This document shows, in pieces, positions 32,135 through 38,376 of a DNA stretch of 38,376 nucleotides (its first letter is position 1; every line of letters begins with the position of its first letter). The stretch lies in the NCBI GenBank assembly GCA_947085325.1, contig CAMTVY010000002.1, positions 1-38,376 of the forward strand, written 5' to 3'. Source of the DNA: JAQBXX01 sp947085325. Lineage in GTDB: Bacteria; Pseudomonadota; Gammaproteobacteria; SURF-13. The position numbers and the translations under genes were made by a program. The notes below the pieces were generated by a model. It was given only the letters and a program-made list of their open reading frames with translations. It ran no database searches and was not told where the DNA came from.

Positions 32135-35100
32135 TTGAAAACTACCCATAAGATTTATTTCTGGTTCGGCAGTGCCGGGCTGCTAGTTGTGCTGATGGTG
32201 CTGGCGTCGTTCTCGCTACTCAGGCAGAGCAAGGACGCTGCCGAATTGCAGGAACACACTTTTCTGGTGTTGGCTGCAGCGGATGATTTTTTATCCAGCG
32301 TGAAAGATGCCGAGACTGGTCAGCGTGGCTATCTATTAACGGGTGAAGAAATCTATCTGGAGCCTTATCTGGAAGCGCTCGATACCATGGCGGGCCAGTT
32401 GGCTGAATTGCGTCGACTCACTCAAGACAGCGCTGTTCAGCAACATCGTCTGGACGTAATAGCATCGTTGGTGGATGCAAAAATGCTGGTATTAAAACAG
32501 ACCATAAAGTTACGCCGCGATCAAGATGTTGAGGGCGCTCTGAAAATATTGCGTAGCGGTCAAGACAGGCAATTGATGGATTTGATCCGTGCCGAGATTG
32601 CTGCCTTCACCACGTTTGAAGATGGCTTGCTGGTGCAGAGCGATGCCAAATTCAACACAAACCTGCGCCAGTTGCTGGTGTTAATCACGACCATGGGTGG
32701 GTTGGTGGTGATGCTGGTTTTTGGCTTCACCTATCTGATGTATCGCGAAACACAGCGTCGAGTGAGTATTCAAGAGCAGGTAAACAAAGAACGGGAGCTT
32801 ACCCTTTCCTCCTTGCGCGCCAGCGAGGAAAACCTCTCCGTCACCCTCAACTCCATCGGCGATGCGGTGCTGGCGACCGATGCCGGGGGGCGGGTAACGC
32901 GCCTGAACACCATCGCCGAGCAGCTTACCGGCTGGTCGCAGGCGGAAGCGGTCGGTCGTCCGGTGGACGATATTTTTCACATCATCCATCTCAAGACGCG
33001 CCAGCCCGCGCCCACCCCGGTGGCGGCAACCCTGGCGCAAGGTGTCATTCATGGTCTGTCCAACGACACCGTGCTGATTGCCCGTGACGGCAGCGAGTAT
33101 CCCATCGCCGACAGTTGCGCGCCGATACGCAATCGCGAGGGCGGCGTGATCGGGGCGGTGCTGGTGTTTCGCGATGTGACCAAGGAATACGCGGCGCAAA
33201 CGGCGCTGCGCGACAGCGCCGCGCGCATCCGGGCAATTCTCGATACCGTGGCGGACGGCATCATCACCATCAACGAGCGCGGCATCGTCGAGACCATGAA
33301 CCCGGCTGCAGAGCGTCTGTTTGGCTATGCCGCCACCGAGGTCGCCGGACAGAACATCAACATGCTGATGCCGGAGCCGTATCACAGCCAGCACGATGGC
33401 TACATTGAGCATTACTGCGCCACCGGCGAGGCGCGCGTCATCGGCATCGGGCGGGAGGTTGTGGGTCAGCGCAAGAATGGCAACACGTTCCCGATGTATC
33501 TGGCAGTAAGCGAGATGAGGCTCGACAGCCAGCGCTACTTCACCGGCATCGTGCACGACCTCACTGAGCGCAAACAGGCCGAATTCAGTCTTGTGGCCGC
33601 CAAGGAGAAGGCGGAAATGGCCGATCGCGCCAAGGATTCCTTCCTCGCCACCATGAGCCATGAGATCCGCACTCCGCTCACCGGCATGCTGGGCATGCTG
33701 GAGATGCTTTCCATGACACGGCTCAATCGCGATCAGGAAGAGACGTTGCAGGCAGCGTGGGATTCCGGCAGGGGCCTGTTGCGCATCGTCAACGACATCC
33801 TCGACTGGTCGAAGATCGATGAAGGAAAGCTGCATCTTGCGTCGCAATCAACTTCGATTCCCCAGTTGCTGCAAGAGGTCATTAACACATATTCGCGCGT
33901 AGCCAGCGCTAAAAGTCTGGTGTTGAGGCAGCACGTCGATGCACGCCTTAGCCCGGCGCACATCGTCGACGGGCTGCGCCTTTCGCAGGTGCTGAACAAC
34001 TTCGTCAGCAATGCGCTCAAGTTCACCCAGAGTGGGGAAGTCGTGCTTTGCGCCGAACTGCTCGATCGACTCGAGAGTGGCGAGCGGATACGCTTCTCTG
34101 TCAGGGATACGGGCATCGGCATCACCAAGGACGCCCAGCAACACCTGTTCCGGCGCTACCAGCAGGAGAGTGCCAACACCGCCCGCATGTATGGCGGAAC
34201 CGGGCTGGGGCTGGCGATCTGCCAGAGCCTGGTGAATTTGATGGATGGACAGATCGAACTGGTCAGCGAGCCGGGTCATGGTTCCACTTTCTGCATTACG
34301 CTGACCCTGCTGGTTTCCGGCGCGGCGGGGGAGGCATTGCAAACTCAGAATCTTACGGTGGAACAAAGGGCGGTCAAACCTCTGTTTGAAGGCGGCGCGG
34401 ATACGCCGCTGGTGCTGGCAGTGGACGATCATCCGATCAACCGCGATCTGTTGGCGCGTCAGGTCAAGCTGCTGGGGCTGCGTGCTGAAACTGCGGAAAA
34501 TGGTGTAGAGGCGCTGTTGATGTGGCGGGACGGACGCTTTGCGCTGGTCATTACCGACTGCCACATGCCGGAGATGGATGGTTATACGCTCTCGCGGGCG
34601 ATACGCAAGATCGAGGCCGAGAAAGGACTTCCGCGCACCCCGATCATCGCCTGGACGGCCAATGCACTCTCTGGGGAAGAGGAGCAGTGTCGCGCCTCCG
34701 GCATGGACGATCTGTTGGTCAAGCCGGCCAATCTGGCGCTACTGAAAAAGACGCTGGCAAAGTGGCTGTCCATCGCGGAAACAGGCAGCAGCCAATCCGC
34801 GCCTTCACTGCATGATGCGGATAGTGGCCAGATGGCAGGGGCCATTGATCATGCTGTACTGGAGCAGGTTGCGCCGGACAGTGCCGCGCAGGTTCATCAG
34901 GTGCTGCAAGATTTTCAGTCGCATATTCGCGCTGATCAGGCCAAGCTGCTCGAGATGCTGGAACAGGGTGATCAGACCAAAGTGGTGAGCACGGCCCATC
35001 GGATGGCAGGATCCTGCCGCATGGTGGGGGCAAAGTATCTGGTAAAAATCTGCGCAGCCATCGAACAGGCTGCACGGGATGGGGATATGGCAGGCGCCAG

Positions 35101-35185
35101 AGCAGCAAGGACGACATTGGATTCAGCTATCAAGCTGTTTGAATCATACCTTGTTGAGGTGCTAAAAAATGACGCCTCCAAATGA
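32135..35185 (+). CDS. Hybrid histidine kinase: CHASE3-PAS-PAS-HisKA-HATPase-REC-HPt
   Basis: 1016 residues from a TTG start with AGAGGGGG about 10 bases upstream. Transmembrane helices at 11-29 and 180-202 flank a CHASE3-like periplasmic domain (DAETGQRGYLLTGEE at 58-72). PAS1 is about 232-350 and PAS2 about 362-478. HisKA has SHEIRTP (His509); the ATPase has NALKF and DTGIG plus GGTGLGL; REC has Asp808 (TDCHMPEMDG); the C-terminal HPt has His955 (TAHRMAGS). PAS2 strongly resembles the heme PAS of FixL, keeping His420 (SQHDGY) and Arg440 (IGIGR). It is a membrane phosphorelay kinase, and its 3' end overlaps a REC-EAL gene by 17 bases, its likely partner. Confidence 0.92.
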   Translation: MKTTHKIYFWFGSAGLLVVLMVLASFSLLRQSKDAAELQEHTFLVLAAADDFLSSVKDAETGQRGYLLTGEEIYLEPYLEALDTMAGQLAELRRLTQDSAVQQHRLDVIASLVDAKMLVLKQTIKLRRDQDVEGALKILRSGQDRQLMDLIRAEIAAFTTFEDGLLVQSDAKFNTNLRQLLVLITTMGGLVVMLVFGFTYLMYRETQRRVSIQEQVNKERELTLSSLRASEENLSVTLNSIGDAVLATDAGGRVTRLNTIAEQLTGWSQAEAVGRPVDDIFHIIHLKTRQPAPTPVAATLAQGVIHGLSNDTVLIARDGSEYPIADSCAPIRNREGGVIGAVLVFRDVTKEYAAQTALRDSAARIRAILDTVADGIITINERGIVETMNPAAERLFGYAATEVAGQNINMLMPEPYHSQHDGYIEHYCATGEARVIGIGREVVGQRKNGNTFPMYLAVSEMRLDSQRYFTGIVHDLTERKQAEFSLVAAKEKAEMADRAKDSFLATMSHEIRTPLTGMLGMLEMLSMTRLNRDQEETLQAAWDSGRGLLRIVNDILDWSKIDEGKLHLASQSTSIPQLLQEVINTYSRVASAKSLVLRQHVDARLSPAHIVDGLRLSQVLNNFVSNALKFTQSGEVVLCAELLDRLESGERIRFSVRDTGIGITKDAQQHLFRRYQQESANTARMYGGTGLGLAICQSLVNLMDGQIELVSEPGHGSTFCITLTLLVSGAAGEALQTQNLTVEQRAVKPLFEGGADTPLVLAVDDHPINRDLLARQVKLLGLRAETAENGVEALLMWRDGRFALVITDCHMPEMDGYTLSRAIRKIEAEKGLPRTPIIAWTANALSGEEEQCRASGMDDLLVKPANLALLKKTLAKWLSIAETGSSQSAPSLHDADSGQMAGAIDHAVLEQVAPDSAAQVHQVLQDFQSHIRADQAKLLEMLEQGDQTKVVSTAHRMAGSCRMVGAKYLVKICAAIEQAARDGDMAGARAARTTLDSAIKLFESYLVEVLKNDASK

Positions 35186-36374
35186 ACTGAATGTATTGGT
35201 GGTAGAGGATGATGACTTCCAGCGCCGTATGATCGTAAAAATGCTGCACTCATTGGGGGTGGAATCGATAGGCGAAGCAGAAAATGGCAGGCAGGCGCTT
35301 GAGATGGTGCGTGAGGTGAGTGAAAGGCCGGCGGACATCGTGATCTGCGATTTGAACATGCCTGAAATGGATGGCCTGGAGTTCCTGCGGCATCTGGGCG
35401 AAGAGCGCCATACCATTGCAATTATCATTGTCACTGCGCTGGGTAACAAGTTGCTGGCCTCGGCGGGAAGCATGGCCAAGATGTATGGCATTAAACTGCT
35501 GGGGGTGATTGAGAAACCCATGATGATGGGGCAACTCCAGATGCTGTTTTCAAAATATGAGCGTTCAGAGAACAAGTGGCAACAGGTTGATGTCGCGGCA
35601 GGCTTTACCCTTGAGGAAATACTGCACGGGATCCGTGCAAACCAGTTTGAGCCGTTCTTTCAACCCAAAGTAGATTTTCAAACGGGTCTGATAGTGGGGG
35701 CTGAAGTACTGGCGCGCTGGATTCATCCGGAGCAGGGTGAGATCAGACCCTATGCCTTTATCCCGCTGCTTGAGAAGAGCGGCCATATCGACGATCTGAC
35801 TTTTATTATGCTCGAAAAAAGCGCGGCTGCGTGTCTTTCTCTTCACGATAAGGGCTACATGTTTCCCATCTCGGTCAATCTTTCGCTGGCCACGCTGGGT
35901 GATACCGGGCTGGCGGACAAGATCGCCCAGGTGGTGAGGAATACCGGGCTTGACCCGCGTTATGTCATTCTGGAAATCACCGAGACAGCGGCCATGACCG
36001 ATGTCGCACACGCCTTGGAAAATCTGGGGCGTTTGTATATGAATGGATTCGGACTTTCCATCGACGATTATGGAACCGGCTATTCCAGTATGCAGCAGCT
36101 CACACGCATACCCTTTAGCGAACTGAAGATCGATCAGTCTTTCGTGGACTTTGTTGACCACGATGCATTGCGCATCGTGGTCGAGTCGAGTATCGACATG
36201 GCGCACAAGCTGCAGGTCAAGAGCGTAGCCGAGGGGATAGAGACACAGCTGGACTGGAATGCGCTGAAGCACATGGGATGCGATATGGCGCAAGGTTACT
36301 TTATCGCCAAGCCGATGAATCTGGTTTCGTTTATTGAATTTAGCGCGAGGGATATATCTAAGCTACTCGATTAG
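35169..36374 (+). CDS. REC-EAL response regulator, c-di-GMP phosphodiesterase
   Basis: 401 residues. The receiver domain (1-130) has acidic residues EDDD at 13-16, phosphoacceptor Asp61 (CDLNMPEMDG) and Lys117 (IEKP). The EAL domain (about 145-395) has the signature as EVLAR (Glu179), Asn237 (VNLS), Glu269 (EITET), Asp299-Asp300 (DDYGTGYSS), Lys320 (LKIDQSF), Glu355 (AEGIET) and Gln375 (QGYF). All residues needed for metal binding and catalysis appear to be kept, so it should cleave c-di-GMP. Translation overlaps the kinase stop, making phosphotransfer from its HPt very likely. Confidence 0.92.
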   Translation: MTPPNELNVLVVEDDDFQRRMIVKMLHSLGVESIGEAENGRQALEMVREVSERPADIVICDLNMPEMDGLEFLRHLGEERHTIAIIIVTALGNKLLASAGSMAKMYGIKLLGVIEKPMMMGQLQMLFSKYERSENKWQQVDVAAGFTLEEILHGIRANQFEPFFQPKVDFQTGLIVGAEVLARWIHPEQGEIRPYAFIPLLEKSGHIDDLTFIMLEKSAAACLSLHDKGYMFPISVNLSLATLGDTGLADKIAQVVRNTGLDPRYVILEITETAAMTDVAHALENLGRLYMNGFGLSIDDYGTGYSSMQQLTRIPFSELKIDQSFVDFVDHDALRIVVESSIDMAHKLQVKSVAEGIETQLDWNALKHMGCDMAQGYFIAKPMNLVSFIEFSARDISKLLD

Positions 36375-36482
36375 AGCATAGGGTCTTGAACGCAGGCTTT
36401 GGGTTCGTATCGCAAGGTCAAGGTAATGAAATATCCGTTTTCCAGTGCCCATCTTTATCTCTTCGGGCGCGCCTGTGGTGCC

Positions 36483-36525
36483 TGCAGGCATAAAACTGTG
36501 TCGCTTCGGAACGGTTATGCCTGCA
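36483..36525. repeat. 11-bp perfect inverted repeat
   Basis: TGCAGGCATAA (36483-36493) and TTATGCCTGCA (36515-36525) enclose a 21-base loop. No T-run follows, so a standard terminator for the REC-EAL gene is not obvious; a mobile-element remnant or operator is possible. Confidence 0.6.
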
Positions 36526-36649
36526 AATAAAGGTGGCACAGATATGCCTCCAGACCTGGGCAACGAAAAGGCTCCGGTGTGCTGTGAATCTGTGCACCGG
36601 CCAGGATGATGAAACGGCAGTGCGCCATGACCGTTTTCCCTCACCCCCG

Positions 36650-36673
36650 CCCTCTCCCGCTTGCAGGAGAGGG
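36650..36673. repeat. REP-like intergenic palindrome
   Basis: CCCTCTCC (36650-36657) pairs exactly with GGAGAGGG (36666-36673) around an 8-base loop, preceded by CCCTCACCCCCG. C-rich CCCTC...GAGAGGG palindromes of this type are common dispersed intergenic repeats in proteobacteria. Copy number cannot be judged from one window. Confidence 0.55.
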
Positions 36674-36714
36674 CGCGCGCGGTTTTGCTTCGCGAGTTTC
36701 ACGGTAAGGAACGC

Positions 36715-37683
36715 ATGGAGAAATCCACCTACGTGATCGGCCATCGGAGTCCCGACACTGACAGCGTCTGCTCCGCGATCGCCTACGCGCATCTGAAGAA
36801 CTGCCTCGGGCACCCGACGGTACGGCCGGCGCGGGCGGGCGAGATCGACGCGGAGACGGCGTTCGTGTTGAGGTATTTCGACGTACCCGTGCCGGAGCTC
36901 GTCACCGATGCCGCCGGGCTCGATCTCATCCTCGTGGATCACAACGAGGTGGGCCAGGCACTGCCGAACATCGAGCGGGCCAACATCATCGAGATCTGGG
37001 AGCACCATCGCATCGGAGACCTTCGACTGCCGAAGCCCATCGTGTTCCACTGCGAGCCCGTGGGCGCGACGGCGACCCTCATCGCAGAGCAGTATTTCGC
37101 TCACGGTATCACACCGACGCGGGCAATGGCGGGCGTCATGGTTGCCGCGATCCTCTCGGATACCGTGCTGTTCCGCTCGCCGACGACGAGCGATAAGGAT
37201 CATGCGGTGGCCGCACGCCTGCAGCCGCTCGCGGGCGTCGAGTTGCGCGCGTTCGGCCAGCAACTGCGCCAGATCAAGACCGCCGCCATCGAGGGCAAGA
37301 GCGCCGCCGGAATCGTCAGGGACGACTTCAAGGAGTTTCAGTTCGGTGGCCATCGCGTCGGGATCGCACAGGTGGAGGTGTTGCGACCCGGCGCGTTTTC
37401 AGGCCGGACGCAGGACATCCTGCGCGAGATGCACGCCGTGCGCGAGGCGCAGGGACTGGCACAGGTGATCCTGATGATTACCGACGTGGAGGCGGAAGCG
37501 AGCGACCTCTGGGTCGTCGGCGATCGCGTCGATCTGTTCGAGCGGGCATTCGGCCCTGCCGAGAACGGCGCGGTCCACTTACCCGGCTGCATGTCGAGGA
37601 AGAAGCAGATCGTTCCGCGCCTCGAGGTCGTGTTCGCCGCCGAGGAGGAGGAACTGTGCCAGCAGCACACGAATCCGCGCTGA
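36715..37683 (+). CDS. ppaC: Manganese-dependent inorganic pyrophosphatase (family II)
   Basis: 322 residues from ATG 36715 with AAGGA just upstream. DHH-superfamily motifs: GHRSPDTDSVCSAIAYA (His10, Asp14, Asp16), LVDHNE (Asp75), EHHRIGD (His98-His99) and ILSDT (Asp149). The C-terminal substrate-binding SRKKQ is at 294-298. It hydrolyses pyrophosphate in the cytoplasm. The signature DHH reads EHH here, an unusual change, while the metal ligands appear kept. The C-terminus runs about a dozen residues past the usual end. Codon use is much more G+C-biased than in the neighbouring kinase, suggesting separate ancestry. Confidence 0.92.
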   Translation: MEKSTYVIGHRSPDTDSVCSAIAYAHLKNCLGHPTVRPARAGEIDAETAFVLRYFDVPVPELVTDAAGLDLILVDHNEVGQALPNIERANIIEIWEHHRIGDLRLPKPIVFHCEPVGATATLIAEQYFAHGITPTRAMAGVMVAAILSDTVLFRSPTTSDKDHAVAARLQPLAGVELRAFGQQLRQIKTAAIEGKSAAGIVRDDFKEFQFGGHRVGIAQVEVLRPGAFSGRTQDILREMHAVREAQGLAQVILMITDVEAEASDLWVVGDRVDLFERAFGPAENGAVHLPGCMSRKKQIVPRLEVVFAAEEEELCQQHTNPR

Positions 37684-37748
37684 CTCTGCGCCGGAGTGTC
37701 CGAAGTGCAAAGAGCCGATCGACGATCCTGTCGTGCTGCGCGAGATCC

Positions 37749-37922
37749 TTGCGCTGGACTTCACCCGCTTCAGTAGCCGCACGAATGCTTTCGACAACAG
37801 CCACCAAAGTCAGGGGGATGATGGGCCGAGGCGATCTGGAGTGGACGCAGTTGCGGATCAACGGACGGATCTTGATCCCCGCCGAGAGCATTGTTGGCTA
37901 CAAAAAGCGTCAGGATGGATAG
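37749..37922 (+). CDS. Small excisionase-like (HTH_17) DNA-binding protein or fragment
   Basis: From a possible TTG at 37749 the frame gives 57 residues: SVAARMLSTTATKVRGMMGRG followed by DLEWTQLRINGRILIPAESI. This matches the winged-helix/MerR-like HTH_17 pattern (helix-turn-helix, then a small wing with RI-GRILIP) found in excisionases and small phage or plasmid regulators. The start is uncertain: the open frame extends back to 37656 inside ppaC. No recombinase gene is nearby, so it may be a leftover of an element or a regulator of the genes to the right. Confidence 0.5.
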   Translation: MRWTSPASVAARMLSTTATKVRGMMGRGDLEWTQLRINGRILIPAESIVGYKKRQDG

Positions 37923-37927
37923 CCACG

Positions 37928-38146
37928 ATGGGCATCAATCTTGTAATCGCCGTTACCGATGATGACTGGTTCGAGATGCTCCGGCGTCAACCAAGCCTCA
38001 GTGAAGTCAATTTCTGGGCCCCCTCGGCAGCCAACTTCCGCGCGCTCCAGTCCGGAGAGCTGCTCCTGTTCAAGTTGCATGCGCCCCGCCCGCCGGTCAC
38101 TTCGGTTTCCACTCCCCCGCCCTCGGCTATCCTCATGATCTGGTAA
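37928..38146 (+). pseudogene. HNH-endonuclease-family N-terminal fragment
   Basis: 72 residues from ATG 37928. AVTDDDWFEMLRRQPSLSEV and NFWAPSAANFRALQSGELLLFKLHAP resemble the conserved N-terminal region of large HNH restriction-like endonucleases, which continue for over 200 more residues. After LHAP the sequence changes to a proline-rich tail and stops, with no HNH motif in the remaining 230 bases in any frame I could follow. It is either truncated by a rearrangement or frameshifted near 38085. It begins 5 bases after the excisionase-like frame. Confidence 0.5.
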
Positions 38147-38183
38147 ACTGCTATCAGCGTGAGAGATAACGGTTACTCGATCA

Positions 38184-38203
38184 GGGGTAACTTTGGGGGT
38201 AAC
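38184..38203. repeat. Direct repeat GGGGTAAC, 12-bp spacing
   Basis: GGGGTAAC occurs at 38184-38191 and 38196-38203, and a partly inverted GGTTAC lies at 38171-38176. Closely spaced short repeats of this type are often seen at recombinase attachment or arm sites. No integrase is within the window. Confidence 0.4.
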
Positions 38204-38291
38204 AGATTGCGAGGTGATGAACAGAATCCAGCAATCATGCGGGTTTGCGCGAGTTATTCGGTAGACCTCCACCAATCAGTAACGAGTAGCC

Positions 38292-38320
38292 AGTAGCGAG
38301 GAAAGCATTTACTCGCTACT
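38292..38320. repeat. 9-bp perfect palindrome with extra direct copy
   Basis: AGTAGCGAG (38292-38300) pairs exactly with CTCGCTACT (38312-38320) across an 11-base loop. A further near copy, GAGTAGC, lies at 38284-38290. From 38147 to the window end (230 bases) I see no gene, only these repeats. Confidence 0.65.
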
Positions 38321-38376
38321 ATGTTCTCAATTCATCCGGAAGCGGCGGTTTTAAGCCATTTTTGCGCAAAGACTTC

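Larger units (their letters stand above)
36375..36714. other. 340-bp gap without a credible gene; contains palindromes
   Basis: No convincing coding frame. It holds an 11-bp inverted repeat (36483-36525) and a REP-like palindrome (36650-36673), annotated separately. A ribosome site AAGGA (36706-36710) at its end serves ppaC. The base composition changes in this stretch, from the mixed codon use of the REC-EAL gene to the very G+C-rich third positions of ppaC. Confidence 0.6.

Noticed and set aside
32681..33847. 388-residue minus-strand open frame within the kinase gene
   Set aside because: Lies opposite PAS and HisKA domains with clear motifs; no recognisable fold of its own.
36418..37353. 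311-residue minus-strand frame across the gap and ppaC
   Set aside because: Most of it is antisense to ppaC; the part in the intergenic gap is built from palindromic repeats.
37910..38275. 121-residue minus-strand frame at the window end
   Set aside because: No motif, overlaps the HNH-like fragment and repeats; not distinguishable from chance.

Overview
This 38.4-kb window looks like ordinary chromosome from a Gram-negative proteobacterium, most likely a gammaproteobacterium. It carries an LptD/SurA outer-membrane assembly block divergent from amgK-murU, a nadB/rpoE-rseABC-mucD sigma-E block, prfB with the classic +1 frameshift followed by lysS, and ygfZ/ygfX. No marker pins down genus or family. 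A relationship to environmental autotrophs or sulfur/iron bacteria is only a guess.

Layout. 1-3991 (+): the end of a Pst phosphate transporter (pstC fragment, pstA, pstB), then arsS and arsM for organoarsenic (arsenosugar-type) synthesis. 4016-5321 (-): a DUF3047 protein and an exported thioredoxin-like protein. 5441-8237 (+): pgl-glk (glucose entry), apaG and a small methyltransferase. 8245-13721 (-): lptD-surA-pdxA-rsmA. 13814-16573 (+): amgK-murU and an unassigned GT-B protein, facing an elyC-like gene. 17385-20095 (+): prfB and lysS with a repeat-rich leader between them. 20099-24064: HDOD protein, ygfZ, ygfX and nadB. 24237-28363 (+): rpoE-rseA-rseB-rseC-mucD. 28416-31139 (-): an operon of two rSAM/selenodomain-associated transferases, mog and psd.

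From 31233 the character changes. A tRNA-Ala(CGC) gene is followed by short tandem repeats, a perfect 12-bp palindrome, a 5'-truncated 5'-nucleotidase gene and inverted-repeat debris that looks like a scar of integration or transposition. Then come a hybrid histidine kinase with a FixL-like PAS domain that keeps the heme-ligand His, and an overlapping REC-EAL c-di-GMP phosphodiesterase. A repeat-bearing 340-bp gap leads to a Mn-type inorganic pyrophosphatase, a small excisionase-like HTH protein, an HNH-family gene fragment and more palindromes. This tail reads as accessory DNA.

Most notable points. (1) Four members of the rSAM/selenodomain (arsenosugar) gene set, ArsS, ArsM and the TIGR04282- and TIGR04283-like transferases, are all present but split into two loci about 26 kb apart. 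(2) There is a candidate heme-PAS oxygen sensor kinase coupled to c-di-GMP turnover. (3) A layered recombination scar sits at the tRNA-Ala gene. (4) An uncharacterised GT-B protein lies in the amgK-murU cell-wall recycling operon.
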